DNA of 64,000 bases from Lepas anatifera (GCA_034440635.1 JAOTON010001814.1:2605001-2669000); one strand, 5' to 3'. Shown: positions 1 through 13,909, counted from the first letter of the stretch. Made by a program: numbers and translations. Notes: generated by a model not told the origin, from the sequence alone.

Positions 1-3000
1 TGCCAGACCTTTCTCCATTATGCGAAACTCAATGATCTCCCACCAGTGGTTTGACCTCCAGAGGTCACCTCGTAACCTCATATGACCTGAGGTCATCAAA
101 GTCCAGAAAGTTACCTTGCCGTATATCAAATGAAAGCTAGTGATGAGACATACACGATGGTGTTTGTTTCAACGCTCTAGCTTAATTAGGTCAAAAGTTA
201 TTGCCAAAATACTGTTTTTGACCCTGGTGACCTTTGATGACCTTGGAGAGGTCAAAGGGAAAATATGACCCCTGGGATCCGTAAAGGGTGTCCAAAAACG
301 CTTTTCTGAGCAAGCGGAGCATTTGAAATCGTTTTTGTGGCGCTTAGATCATAAGACAACTTTTTCCCATGCTTTTTCGATGAGAGAGGTCACCTCGTGA
401 CCTGACCTTAGGTCACGAAATCGAAAAAGCACAGATATATACCTTGTAGACCCATGGCGGGACCCAACACATCACCAAATTCGGGGTGTTGCTGATTTTG
501 CTTTTGCTCAAAATCTGTATGCAGGCCGCGAAACATGAAATACAAAATCAGTTCGCAGATTTTTGCGGGGCAAAGCTTGGTTCAAGCTCCAGAGGCTGTT
601 GAAGTCAACGTCGAATCCTTGATATCACAAAGGTCAACAGAATGATATTCGCTCCCGTGAACCGAATCACGTTAAAACATATATCACTTAGAAGTCCTTA
701 CCGATACCATTTACGAAACAGGTTTTTTTGTTCTATCGCGTAGTGTTCTTGAGATAGAGCACAAAATGTGCCGTAAAAAATACGTTTTGGCCGTAATGCA
801 TTAAATGTCATTGACTTTAATCCTTGCCCCGGTGGCGAGTACGAGCCACCTTCGCCCTGGTGGGGGCGGCTAAAAAGACTCCCCCACGATCTCAAAAACA
901 AAGAGAGCAAGAAAAAAGCGCAAAACGACAATCGAAAGCTCGTCGAAAATGCTATCGAAAATACTTCTAAATTTTTCTTGTCAGGTCAATATCAAGGTCA
1001 CCAGAGGTCAAAATAGGTCAAAATCGCTAATATGAGGTGTACTAAGAAAACCTCATATATCTCAAAAACTATGATAGCTAGAAACAGTTTTCTAACACCA
1101 TTCGGAAGCTCTTGAGATGCGCTTTCATTGCAGTGGCATTCATTTTTGTGTAAGGTCAAAGCCTAGGGAGCTACAGGTCACTGAATATTGGGCATATTCT
1201 TGGGAATGTCCATAGCCACCCATGCATAAGGGCGTTTACTTTTTCGCTAATAGCTTCCAAACCAAACAAGATACAGCCATAGTTTATGCACCATTGCAAT
1301 CCTTTTGTCAATACGAATCGAATGATATATGATATTGCTATGCCAGGTAAAATATAAGAATTTGACCTCACCCAGGTCAACGGTCTGACCCAACTTGACC
1401 TGGTATAGTCATGATGTATATCATTTGACTTGCAGTGACTATACAAACACTTTGGTGACAAACTAAAAGTTCTATTTTAGCTAATTCAAAATTTATAGAG
1501 TAAAACACCAAAAAATGTTTATTTGACCTGAGGTGACCTTTTAAAGGTCACAAGTGAAAATTTTTGGCATCAATTTCAGAAATGGGCTAAGAGCAGGTCG
1601 TAACCGATGTTTGAAGTTGATTCCACCCATACTTACTGAGAAAAGCTCATTTCGTGATTTTCCCCATGTATTTACAATGGGGAGGTCATGCTTTGCACAT
1701 GACCTTAGGTCACCAATATCAAAAATCCCGGAGCAAATTTTGTAGCTCCTGGTGAGCCCAATTTGTGATATGAGTTTGAACTTGATCGACTGACGCTTCT
1801 TTTAGTTATGCGGTCCAAAACATTTTTAGGTGAGGTCACTTCACCTGGCCTGGTGACCTGACTTGATATGACCTTGAGCTGAAATTTTCAGGAAAGATGT
1901 AAAAATGATGAAGGAACAGCTAGACCAAGTTTGGCGAGCTGCGCGCCGCCGTTTTTTGGTTGCTTTGGAAAAACCCGAGGGGGGTCAAAAAGACCCCCAC
2001 CCGGGCGAAGGTTAACATGGGACCCAGCCCATCACGAAAATCAGGGACTATTGATTTCACTTAAAATCAGTACGCAAGCCAAGAAACATGAAATATAAAA
2101 CCAGTTCACGGCTTTTTGGGGGGCACAGCTTGGTTCATGCCCCAGAGGCTATTGAAGTAGACGTCAAATCCTTGGTATCCCGGGGTCATCAGAATGATAT
2201 TAGCTCGCGTGAAACGAATCACATTAAATCATACATCAATTAAAAGCTCCTGCCGAGAACATTCCAAAACTGGTGTTTATTTTTCTCTATCGCGTCGTGT
2301 TCGCGGTTCCCATGTTAAAATCAAGGACATTTAATGCATTAGGTACGGCCAAAATTGATTTGTACGGTACATTTTGCGCTCTATCTCATGTTATTTTTTA
2401 TTTTGTGCTTGCATACTCATTTTAAGCGAAATCAATTGTCCCCGATTTTGGTGCTGCATTGGGTCCCATTTTAAAATCAATCCCATTTAATGCATAACGG
2501 CCAAAACTGATTTTTACGGCTTGTTTTGTTCTGTATTTCAGGAACACGACTCGATAGAGCAAAATAAAGACCAGTTTCGGAATGATCTCGGCAAGGGCTT
2601 TCATATGATGTATGTTTTGAAGCGATGATAAAAATCCTGAATATCAATCTGAATATCGAACATCGAACTCCTGCTGTTTTCACAGACATCGAAAACAGCA
2701 GGTTTATCACTCGCCCGGTGGGGGAGTTTGAACACCTCCTCGGGTTTTTCCGGCGCCACGAAAAAACGGCGGCGCGAAGCGCCCAACCGAAGCGCCACCG
2801 TACTTGGCACACCTTATCCTTGATCGATTCCGCAGCTTTCTCCAAAATTTTAAGTTTGGGTCATCTCAGTTCAGGTCACCAGTGCAGGTCAAGTGACCTC
2901 ACCTAAAAATGTTTAAGGTGGCATAAGTAAGAAATGGGTGAATCTATCGGATTGAAACTTAAAGCAAATAATGGCCCCACCGAATTCTACAAAATATGTT

Positions 3001-3480
3001 CCGGGATTTTTCATATCGACGATCTAAGGTCAAGTACGGACCACGACCTCTCCATTGGAAATACATAGGAAAAACAGAAATTGGGCTGTGTTTGTGTAGA
3101 TAAAGCTGATAACGCCGTCATATTCTACAAATCGAAGTATCCTTGACCCCTTTCCAGGTCAGATGAAAGGTCGATGACGCCCCCTGAAATGTCACTTCCC
3201 ACCCCAACCCCCCCCAGGATGCAAAAATCGGCGCCCACCGATAGAATTTTGCGCTCATCTAATAGGTTTTGTCGATCAAAAGTAGCGCCCCCTGGTCCGG
3301 ATGCCCCTCCCCCGGAAGGTACTCCCCTATTGGTAATCCAGGATCCGCCTATGCTATGAATACAAGTAAGAGGGCTACAGGGCTCAAACCACTCGAAATG
3401 AGTGCCTCAGTCACCCTCCAAGAGGTCCGGTCCGGTGTGACGTCACGTGGACGTGAAGGGATTTTTCCACTGCAAATATT
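1..3480. repeat. Cluster of diverged family G copies
   Basis: Bases 1-930 and 1800-3180 consist of overlapping degenerate copies. For example 467-690 matches 2017-2260 in direct orientation, and 1-320 matches 19080-19390 inverted. Dense AGGTCA/TGACCT hexamers occur throughout, with 4-bp spacing at 228-243 and 995-1020. A hAT-like end lies at about 3174-3353. I see no host gene here. Confidence 0.75.
995..1020 (+). promoter_or_regulatory. Three AGGTCA half-sites with 4-bp spacers
   Basis: AGGTCA at 995, 1005 and 1015, i.e. two overlapping DR4 arrangements of nuclear-receptor half-sites. In arthropods EcR/USP-type dimers can bind DR4. A decayed 10-bp tandem repeat would look the same. Confidence 0.4.
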
Positions 3481-3540
3481 CTAGATTTTAATGCTACAAT
3501 ACAAACCGCTTGGCAGATTCCAAGTCTGGGGCACGGTTAG

Positions 3541-3606
3541 TAAAGACACTGATCCGGGGCACACTGATCCGGGGCACACTGATCCGGGGCACACTGATCC
3601 GGGGCA
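3541..3606 (+). repeat. 15-bp short tandem repeat
   Basis: Four copies of CTGATCCGGGGCACA. Confidence 0.95.
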
Positions 3607-3667
3607 GGAGCTGGTCAACAGCGGGCGCAGCCGTGAAACAGGCAATTGACGTTCAGCCGAATGCCTA

Positions 3668-3757
3668 TTTCTCACATAAGCACATCCCACCCACCCCAGG
3701 AGAGACAGACATGGTTTTGGCCCTCCCCAAAACTTGAGTCTGCGTCCGCCCCTGCCG
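3668..3757 (+). mobile_element. Right-end fragment of the same hAT-like MITE
   Basis: Contains GAGAGACAGACATGG, CCCTCCCCAAAACTTGAG and TCTGCGTCCGCCCCTG, matching the right end of 50327-50609. The left part is missing. Confidence 0.6.
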
Positions 3758-6636
3758 GGAGACGGCCTGAACCGCAGCCGCTCAGGTCGCCAGCGGGAGT
3801 GCGCGCGTCATCTTACTCGTTGCCTTGCTACTCTCACCATCGGATCACTTTCGGTACTCTAAACCAGCAACACCGAATGCACCATTTAGAGTTCGACATC
3901 TGTGAAATCGGGCAAACTTGAAAATATGCCCTCCGCACTGCTCGGTTTGTGACGAGCCCCGAGGGCCTGGGTCATGTCGGACTCTTAAATTAGCTTCCAT
4001 TGTCAGCCTTGGTGAACACACTAAGTATTTTGTGAACCGGTTGGCAGCATGAACGCGTGATGCTTCAATGTGTACCTCGATATTGGCATCGGCCTTCATT
4101 GGTCTTAGGGGCTGGAAATTTCGCGCAATCCCTGCCTCCGGCTTTCCCCAAGCACCAGCTTCCACTATTCCCGGAGCACTGGAAAATCTCCATCAGTAAT
4201 TAACTTAGCAGACTGTTAAGGGACCTGTTCTCGCCCCGCTCTTCAATAAGAGCATACGTCTCCAGGTCATCCGCAGACGAACTGGACACGTTAAAGGGAG
4301 CACGTGGCTAATTGTTTTTGGCAGCGCATGTCGGGGGTTTTAATGGTTGTCAGTGTTTTCAGCTGCGAGCTTATCGTTACATTTTCCTGTTTCTGTGCTT
4401 TCCTTGAAGTCGGTTTCACACTACTTCCGTCTCCATTTCTCTAACCAAATAACCGCATGGCATCGGGGAGTCTGCAGCGTCAGCTTCATAGGTTGTCAAC
4501 GGTGGAGCACGCACTGGTCAGTGTGAAGGGATGAATCGGCCCCAATTATGCACTCACACTGCACCTGCCCTTTCCACTAACGCATAGACACAATCCAGAT
4601 AAACGCAGAAATGCACAACCAGCTATATTCAGTGTTTTCTATACCAAGGTACAGAGGCCGCATTTTGGACCAGTTCATTCGCAAGGGCATTTCGGTACGA
4701 ACATTTTTCATATGTACAATCTCGCGCATAAATAGACATTCCACACAGCGACTGAAAGCATATTCAGCCACACACGAACGCACGCACTCGCAAGCCGCAT
4801 TAACTTGTACAATATATTACCCCCATGCAGCCTAGACGTGGGCGTCGGCGGAAGTTCGATCACCGGTCTCCCCCACGCGATGCACTGGAGTAGCGCCACA
4901 GAAATTGGCGCGCTTCTCTCGTCAAGCAGTCACCCGAGCATTTTGGCGCCCAACTGCCGCTTCAAGCCAGCCACAGCAACGAAACATTACCAAGGCCCCG
5001 GCTGCCTCTATACACCGGGTCTCCTAGGCCGGACCTGCTTTATCACACAGCCGCTCACTAGCGCCACAGGACGGCAGCAGCCTGAACTACCGGTCAGCAA
5101 ACCAAACTCGTCCGCTTTCGTTGGTCGTCGAACGTTTCAGAGCGGCGCCTCGAGAAAGCACCTGAAGAGGAAACTCTTCCATCTCCGAGCTCACAGCAGC
5201 CGGGCCCGAAGCCCACAATGCCTGTATTCACCTCCACACAGCCTATATCGACAAGGAGGCGTCCTTCATTCGATCGCATCCGGTCCCAGTCGGAGCAAGC
5301 TGCAACGCTTGGCGCATCGTAATAGTTTCCACCCAGGACAGGCACCACACGCCCTCCAACTTACATGAAGTTCCTGCACGGGATGGACTCCAACATACAT
5401 CACCAACGGAATTCCAATTTGGGCACGCGAGGCTCTTGGGCGAGGGGATGTTACAGCCCTCATTAGAAAAGCCCGATCCATGAACAATACCAACCGATCT
5501 TCGAAACCCGATCGTCAGACTAATTCCTGTGGATGTGTTGCACCATCCAATAGAACGCCGCTAAATGGCGGCCTTCGCGTGCCGTCGACGCAGCGGTGCC
5601 GGAGCCAGGTAAGTGTTCACTCACGTCGATTCAGGCTCCGACGGATGCGGCTCCGGAGCATCGGAGCTCCCCAGCACGGGCGCCCCCTCCTGGTCCAGCC
5701 ACTCCGGATGGAAAATGTTCCACTGGTCGATGCTGGTCACAGGCACACCTAGAGTATCTACAGAAGGGCATGGAGACTGATGTATGGACTGGGGTTCAAG
5801 GCCGAACACAAAACAACAGAGATCACATCGCTACTGCCGATCAGACCGACGAATTCGTGTGACGGAGCACTTGCAAGGATTGCTGAACTACCATTACGAA
5901 CAACTTTCAATGCAACACAGTATATCACAATTTTACAGTAGCACCAAGCTACAAAATAGAGAAGCCTGCTCATATCGAGCATCAATATTGGTAAAATACG
6001 TGGTTTGGCTATTAGCAACATGATTGGCGAGAACAGGTTTAGAGTTCCCTCCGGTTACCCAATCACTCGCAAATTGAGCAAATGGAAGAGCGCCTTTGAA
6101 CGGTATAAACCTCAATTTCATCAGATCCTCTCTCAGAATACATTCTGAGCATTAGCAGCTCCCTCTTCTCTCCTGCGACAGCGAAGCCCGGAACAGACGA
6201 CTAGCTACCCTGACGGACCCCGTGCAGACAGACCGCATACCCCGGAGCGATCCTGTGTTCAACTGCGCACGCCTCGGCATCCATTTCCAGCTACAAAAGC
6301 GCCCGAAACATCCGGACACAAACGCCAACAACAGAAAACCCGCGCAGACCGGGGACTAGACGGCGGCAGGACGCAAAACTAAAGGTTGCAGAAACGACCG
6401 CTAAATGTCAGTGCCTAGGACAGCAGCTCGCGGCTCTGCTCCCGGAACATGGGGTCGTCGGCAAAAACGTGGTTGACGGGCAGGTCAGCTATAGCACCCA
6501 GGTCTGTGATCCCTCCTGCAACGAGACGACACGACCCGGGATTAGCCACCACAGCAGGACAACATGGCGGGAGACGTATGTGTAGAACGAGCACCTCCGA
6601 ATAGAGTACGGACAAAACGCCTGTATTCATCGTGAC
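3758..6636. other. No gene recognised
   Basis: Unique-looking DNA of mixed composition. Open frames such as the one at 4805-5368 lack recognisable domains, start context or splice support. Confidence 0.6.
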
Positions 6637-6789
6637 CAGGGGCGGGTCTCAGATCTCGACCAAACATTTCGGGGGAGGCGAATCAGGAAAAAGGGATTAA
6701 AAATGATTAGAAAATCGGCAACAGGACATAAAGGTTTGTGGGAGGGGAAGGCGACATCTCCGGAATACCCTCCCCCGAATCCGCCCCTG
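6637..6789 (+). mobile_element. hAT-like MITE, CAGGGGCGG ends
   Basis: A 153-bp element with ends CAGGGGCGGGTCTC / CGAATCCGCCCCTG. The 8-bp flanks ATCGTGAC and ATCACGGG agree only in part, so the insertion is old or the ends are slightly off. Confidence 0.6.
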
Positions 6790-8090
6790 ATCACGGGACG
6801 TTCTGACTGACGCCCATTAAATTGAAATTATGTACAGTCATGATAAAAAAGGACAAAATTCACTTACGGAAAAGACAGAGGAAAAATGTGTGCCCCTGAA
6901 CAACAGGCAGGACGCAACGACGGAATATAACCATGAATGAAAAACAAAGAACGTGATAAACCCCTATAAAGCCATGTTGATAGTGTGTTGTACGTGAGAC
7001 ATTCACCATTATGCAACAATTTAAAGAAATATAGTCATGTCCACTGAGATGCTTTCCCAACCAGACAACGAACTGCAGGGTCAAGCAAATGCACGAACAT
7101 TCCCATCATTAGCAATGCAGGTCATTGCTGATGAACAGCAGAGTGTACATTCCATTCCCCAACATCACAAATGAGAGCATTCCAGCCCCCGCATTCCAGT
7201 ACCAAGCAATGTCAGTTATCCAGGGGGCAGGAATACCGGCTATCTACACATGTACACTACACAGTCGTCAGGTACAGATACAGGGGTGGCGCGGGAGGCC
7301 ACGCCCTCCCTAGGGCGCGCCGAACGAGACCAGGCCATGCACTCCAAACCGGTGAAAAGTGGGTCGATTTTGGTTGATGTTAACAAATTTACCTTCCTCA
7401 AACAATTTTTTACTCGCAGTTTTGTAAATTAAAAGGAAAAAACATTGTTCTGAATCCACTCCTGCCTTCCCCTGAACGAAAGTCTGTTCCCGCGGCTTGA
7501 CGGCAACAGAAGCAGCCTCATCAGCCCCGTCGTGACTGTTTCACGCCTGATCTGAGGGAGGCAGTAACAGCGCGCGGTAGGTAATACCGTAATGGTCACT
7601 GCTGAACAGATACAGGAGACGTTATGCCTTCCTGTGAGGGAGTCACCCCACATCGCGGGCGAGGCAGCAGCGTTTGCTGGGGACGCCACGGATGCCTGCC
7701 GGGCCCAACCAAACCTGATAGCACCTAATAGCTATTCGGTAAGGATAAGAGATGCGATGAAAGTGTGGAAATGACTGCTGTCAATACATTGGTAAATAAC
7801 TGTTCAAAAGGGTTATCCATGCCTGGGGAGCTGGAAACCAATGGCCTAGTTGGCTGCTGCAAAGCTAAAACAAGACCCTCAGACCCTCAGACCCCACGGG
7901 CTTCAGGTAAAGAGCCGTTCCAGTTTTGAGCGATGAGCTTCTAGCCGTTTGGTAAAACATGCATGAAATACTTGCACGACATACGAAAACGTACCGCAGC
8001 GGTAAGAATATCTGCACATTCCTTTTAGTAATAAAAAGGGGGAGCATCGCCTCGAAAACGGAGAAAGAAGAGGTGATCAGGGATGAGGAT
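6790..8090. other. No gene recognised
   Basis: Apparently unique sequence; the only feature is a short CAGACCCT triplication near 7876-7895. Confidence 0.6.
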
Positions 8091-8094
8091 TTAA

Positions 8095-8871
8095 AGGGAG
8101 ATACGCGACAAAAATTATTAGCTAGATCAAAAGGTCACAAAAAGTTGTTTTAGAAGTCCTATTCTCATTTTTGCGAATTCGGCCTGCAAATTCCTTAAAA
8201 TTGCTCTCAAAGTCAACATTTCTAGACGACTTTACCGGTACACCTCTTATCGATGTAAATGATGTACCCCCGGCTAAGGCTATCAAATTCTCTAAAAACC
8301 GGTCTCATTTTTCCTAAGCAGTGACTTGAAAGTTTGACGCTATTAAATAAAAAGTTATTTAAAAAAAGCTATAGCCAAAAATAATATTAAAACAAAAATA
8401 TAGGACTTATAAGAAATCACAATTGACCAATCAGAACGTACAGCCACCTCATAGGGGGGTCACGTGACCTTTCTGACGCAAAAGTTTTGTCATCCTGGGG
8501 CTAAAGCAGAAAACGACTCAAGACCTGAGGTACGAAACGGCTGGAGACTTGAGCAATTATGTTTTTCCGTTTCTAGGGCAAACTTATTCATGTTTTATTT
8601 TTTAAAGGCTTTGTGAAATTAATTCAAATACAAATACAGGACAACAGACATTTTTATTACAAAAAAGCAATACTTTTCAACTTTAAATAATTTTCCGAAA
8701 GTATGTATGGCTGAAGGTTTCAGCATTTTATCGGAACTGTTAACCTATTTCGATAATAAGTGAGTGGCCTCCCAAAATTTTGCCGAAGATACAAAAATAA
8801 TTGACAGTTTCGTAATCAGGATTTTTCAAATAGCAAGAAACCACAATAACAATTTTTTCGCCTATCTCCCT
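8095..8871 (+). mobile_element. Family C TTAA-type MITE, copy C1
   Basis: A 777-bp noncoding AT-rich element with inverted termini AGGGAGATACGCGA / CGCCTATCTCCCT and TTAA on both sides (8091-8094, 8872-8875). Apart from its first bases it is unrelated to family A. It contains the perfect palindrome GGTCACGTGACC at 8458-8469. Confidence 0.85.
8458..8469. promoter_or_regulatory. GGTCACGTGACC palindrome in MITE C1
   Basis: A perfect 12-bp palindrome with an E-box core. GTCACGTGAC is the CLEAR-type site bound by MiT/TFE factors in animals. Activity here is not shown. Confidence 0.45.
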
Positions 8872-8875
8872 TTAA

Positions 8876-10011
8876 ACGAGAGCAGAAAGTCGACCTTGAG
8901 CAAAATAAAACCTAGGAAATAATTACTATCACTTAAACCATTGTGTTACCAAATGTTCATTATCGCATGGCTGCCTGGGGTGGTCTACATATAAGTAACT
9001 AAAATCGCATCCTAGAGGTTTTAGCGCATTTTTGGAAAATTGTTTGCCATTGTAAAAGGCTGAGCAGACGAGAGGCCAGGCCACGCCACAACAATACCGC
9101 ATCGACTCGGGTGGCTTAAATTCAATCACCATGCTAAAGAGATATGACAGAGTGGAGCGCCGCTGCCGGCCGATTTCCCATATTGCCGTCAGGTTCAACA
9201 GGACGTCGCTCTGAGATCTACGCTCAGGACAGGACGCCGCCCTGCGACGTCGCTCCTGAGATTTAGTTAGATTTAGTGATAGAGATGATCAAACGTCAAA
9301 ATAGTTACGACAAAAATGACAACAAATAAATTATTTGTATGCATTTTTGCCTCGTTGCGTTAACTGCACTGTTGCTACTTTTCTGAAGTTTTGATTAATG
9401 GAGATACGAGTAGCTATAGCTTTACATGGGGGCGTAGCTATAGCTTTACATTTTCTAGTCTTGAAAAACTAGTTAATCAGGTCTCGTTGAAGTGAAAATA
9501 CATATGCAAAATAGCGGGACACAACTAACTGTTTCCTGATATATGGAGAAACTAGAAAGAACGTCTACGAGGTGCTAGCTAGCAAAAACCTTATCAATTA
9601 TATACGGTCTTACATTTTTTTAGCATGGCACGCGCATCCATAAACACACGCACACGCACGCACACACACGCACAACATACGCACGCAGACAAGCCCTCCC
9701 TCACACACAAGTTACCCGTGATGCACGAGCAGCCTAGGTACAAAGGCATCTTGTACGCAATATTACGGCTTACACGAGCCAGACGAAATATGGCACCGAA
9801 GAACGGACTATTGTAAAAAGGAAATCACCGATCAATTATCTCATTTGAATAAGAACATATCATCTATTTTCTTAATTTTGTTTCATAGCCAAATAATTGA
9901 TATCCAATGAAAATGTTGTATTTCATTTCCTTATTACTGGCACGGAATAAGCCCCCGCCCCCACCCCAAGTCCTTCTAGCAAAGGGCCAAGACCCAGTGG
10001 CAAAACGTACC
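8876..10011. other. No gene recognised
   Basis: AT-rich to 9600, then a short CACGCA-rich stretch (9640-9690). A TAGCTATAGCTTTACAT duplication lies near 9411-9450. Confidence 0.6.
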
Positions 10012-10092
10012 AGACATCTGGATACATGAGTCAATTGATCCGCTGCCTGGTTCGGTACGTATATAAAGCGAACTGAAACTGCTCATGCAGCC
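10012..10092. repeat. Half copy of the palindromic MITE
   Basis: Corresponds to a right arm only: ATACATGAGTCAATTGATCCG, GGTACGTATATAAAGCGAAC, ACTGCTCATG. The left arm, if ever present, may be the degenerate sequence at 9720-9790. Confidence 0.5.
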
Positions 10093-10261
10093 AGTGTCAG
10101 TTTGTGAGTGTGAGAAGTGTCAGTACTGTCAGAGTCCACACAGTACTCACAGATACATTCACACAAGCACACGCATACTTATGCACACATACAAACGACT
10201 GGCTCGTAAGGAGGGTGTATGTATATAACTTCTGAATACTGCCAGGGTCCGCAGAATACAG

Positions 10262-10679
<418 letters not shown>

Positions 10680-10826
10680 TTCATTCGTTTCTCAGCACCG
10701 TATCTGCCCATGAGTGCTATGCACGATGGGCGTGAATTGAGAACAGCGGGACGTGCCATTGCCTGTCCGCTTATTGTTACTGGAGCCACGGCGACTCACG
10801 CTGGACGGGGTCCGACACAGTACCCC

Positions 10827-10987
10827 GGATACATGAGCAGCTTCAGTGCGCTCTATTTAGGTACCACCCGACGGAACGGACTTACCCACCCATGTATCCC
10901 GAAGGAAAACTCCCGTTTACATGAGTCGATAAGTCCGTTCTCGTACTTGGTACGCAAATAGAGCGTACGAAATGCGCTCGTGCATCC
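10827..10987. mobile_element. Palindromic MITE (family P), copy 1
   Basis: A 161-bp element that is almost entirely an imperfect inverted repeat. The left arm reads GGATACATGAGCAGC, CGCTCTATTT, GGAACGGACTTA, CATGTA; the right arm is its complement, ending TGCATCC. Transcribed RNA would form a long hairpin. I cannot define a target duplication. Confidence 0.8.
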
Positions 10988-10992
10988 ATGGT

Positions 10993-13549
10993 TAACTGTC
11001 CCGAGCCGTGACTGACCAGCACGGCAGAGGGGGCCCAGGTCAGTACTGGACGTCTGCCGCGACTCAGGCCAATACCTCCTCGCGCAGGACTAGAGGCAGT
11101 GTGTCGGTGGGCCCCACACACAGCGTGTGTTGACGCGACGGCCTACCCTGCCGCGGCTGCGAGCCGCCGCAGGGTCTTCATGGTGGTCAAAATCCGGAAA
11201 ATCTGTTGCACTAAGCCTCGCCCTCTGTCTGTTATTTGAACCGTCTGCAGGGGAGGATTATGTGGTGTTTGAGACGGACTGAGAGACTATGGAGCTTGGT
11301 GGAAAAATTAATGTTAAATGCAGAATTCCGACGGACATTTGAAACACTTTCAACTTGTAAAACCCAAAATTGATTACTTTCCGGCAGCCCCCTTCCCGGA
11401 ACAATTTCCCGGCCACATACAAGCGCCACATTTCATGCGATTTCTTACGCAGCTCGCGAGTTCTACATCAGGCGACAGAGCCAGGGTCAATGAAGGGGCA
11501 TTCGCTACAAAAACCTACCCTTCATTACAATAAAAGCCAGGGTCTCAAGTCGCGGTATAGAATGCAGCTCCACCACAGGGCTACCGCATGGGTTTCAACA
11601 GCAGTGCTCCGCTCTATAATACAGGTGGAACAGGCCCCGCTATAACCAGCCAGCCCGACCAGCGCACTACAGCCAGTAGGGCGGCGCTGAAGTCTACAGA
11701 GGCAGGGGTGGGCGGTAGGTACCGTAGCCTCGGGGCACGCGTCAGTCGGTCGGGGTGGCCGCGAGCGAGACGAGCGGACTGCCGCCGGTGCAGGCTTCGC
11801 CGGGCAGCGCGCCGCACGCGCCCGACACTGCAGCACAGTCGGCCACACTTCGTCACCGACAGCAGGGGGGGGCAAGCCTTACGGCAGGGCCGGGTTAGAG
11901 GTCCACCGTGTAGCGGCGAGGCCGGTTAGTTTTGACGCGGCAGAAAAAGGAAGTTGTACAAAAATTGCACAGTTATAAAATAGTATCAAACATGCGAAGC
12001 CACTTCTGGGAATAATCAAGGATGAAGGTGACCAAACATTTGTGGTTATCTTGTTGACAAAAAGGCTGTTAGTGAAATGATTACGGCCAACCATGGAGAA
12101 CGTTAGCAGCCGATTGCCTGGCTGAGTGTTACACTGGACCCAGACCTCAACCGTTAACACAGTAGACCCTTCCAACCAGCAAGAAAGCGTCAGATCGGGA
12201 AAACCAACGTCCTTTGGCATCACACCCACCCAAAGACCACCACCTTTAACCTGCCCTGAAACCAGATGCAAACCCGATGCCACCACCCTGGCAGACCACA
12301 TCACACCTCACGTCAGTGCAACATCACACAAAACCACGTCACAGGCCAACACAAACACTCACGTCATCCGGTCCTGCGGGGCAAGAAACAAAAGCATAAC
12401 AACACAAAATGACGATTCACCCTCATGTACATCACTTTAGCCAATCATCAGCGCCCTAAGCTTTTCTTACAAGCCAAGCAGCCTTCAAAAGCCAAAAAAA
12501 CGGAGGGTTCGAAGGCAGTGGCGATTATCACAGACTCACGATGGCCGCCACTGCCCCCCCCCGAGCCCTTCTGATTGACCTGCAAGTTACCCACAAAGGC
12601 CGCGAAACACCAGCAAAAAAGGCGCGTTTACGAAGTTAGATTACTAAGGCGACCACAGCCAAACAAAAACGCACGCAGAAGTACGCAGCTGCAGGTCTTA
12701 TCGTGCTAGTGACTCAGAGAGAGAGACGCTAGATAAAACTGAACAGGGAAGGCTGGCACCAAACACAGGATGGTAGCGCAGGAAAAGGAAGCTGGGTCAC
12801 AACAGACTGTCTGACTGATGGGTACTGGTCTCAGCTTCACATTGATTACCTCGAGGCACGGGACGGAGAGAGGGGGCCTCTCAGGTGGAGAGGTGGCGAC
12901 GGTGGTCGATACGGTTGACTTTGACTGGATAGGAGGCGGAATATGATCGCTGACGACCAAGCAGGTTGAAGCGTCGCCACACTGTAACCAAAAGCCAAGA
13001 GCAGGTGAAGGAACTGAGGAGGATATTTGACAAAGGCAAGTATGAATTTCGGACATGGTTCCAACCATACTCCGCGGAGTGCCTTTCGCGTAGGTGCATA
13101 ATACCGAAAAAAAACAGTCTAGAAATGGACAGTCAATTAATTCACTCTGCAAATAAAGACGGCAGCATAAACCAATGCTACAAAACCATATTTCAGAAGC
13201 AAAAGCATTAACATTCCTACATGCATCATAAATACATTGTAAATTAGATACGCACATTTGGGGACGTCAATATTACTCAGGAAACACCACCAAAAGCTCC
13301 CTCTTGTGTAAATGGTCAGCAATTTATAGATATCAAAAAGCATTTGCCTCGAGAGCTCTGGATCTGAAAGGAAGGACAATATTAGAAGGATCCTGACGGA
13401 ATTTTCCGGCAAGCAACAGGCTTGGCTCGAGCAGTTTACAGTAGTCAGGTCGTCTGATGCCTCACACTGCGTCAAAATCCGAATATAAAACTTGCACTCT
13501 GAGTCGGGGGATCAAGCACTTTCACACAATCATGCTGCGCAGACAAACA
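10993..13549. other. Downstream of spinster; no further gene recognised
   Basis: Includes a CpG-rich block at 11690-11930. Any 3' UTR of spinster would lie at the right edge. I found no clear polyadenylation signal or extra exon. Confidence 0.55.
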
Positions 13550-13909
13550 CTAGCGAAGCACACCAGCACCACCTATTCCAGGTTCTAGTTCCTCACCTGC
13601 CGTTAGGCGTCGCGCCCGTTCCCGGTCGCGCACGATATAGAGCGAGTTGATGATGAACACTACGCCGCCGATCACCTCCACGAACATGGTGATGAACAAC
13701 GCGTACTGCATGCTCCGGAAACTCGTATAGGTGTCGCCGCCATCGTCATCGGAAAACACGCCCACGGCCAGCGAGACTCCCGTGTCGGCCGCCAGGGGCG
13801 CCATGGTCGTGGCGTTGGCCGCCAGACCAAGGGTGGCGTTGACCGCTGCTTGGGCCGTGTGCACGCCGGCAGAGGGGGCGCTCAGGTAGCGCTGCAGGGC
13901 GTCCGAGAC
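13550..13909 (-). CDS. spin: spinster coding exon 8 (terminal)
   Basis: Residues 424-542. Acceptor CTGTCGGCAG ends at 13910. After [10 protein letters not shown] comes an Ala/Thr-rich lumenal loop with two potential N-glycosylation sites (NAT, NAT), then the last helix [24 protein letters not shown] and a basic tail RDRERARR. Reading through gives a stop at 13550-13552. A good donor (GTGAGG) lies at 13596, so some transcripts could skip the last 15 residues and join an exon I cannot identify below 13550. Confidence 0.82.
   Translation of the reverse strand, partial: VSDALQRYLSAPSAGVHTAQAAVNATLGLAANATTMAPLAADTGVSLAVGVFSDDDGGDTYTSFRSMQYALFITMFVEVIGGVVFIINSLYIVRDRERARRLTAGEELEPGIGGAGVLR

Noticed and set aside
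4805..5368. 187-codon plus-strand frame
   Set aside because: No recognisable domain, no conserved pattern, and comparable frames overlap it on the other strand.
12706..13257. 183-codon minus-strand frame just downstream of spinster
   Set aside because: Considered as an extra 3' exon; the residues resemble no Spinster tail and there is no convincing acceptor tied to it.
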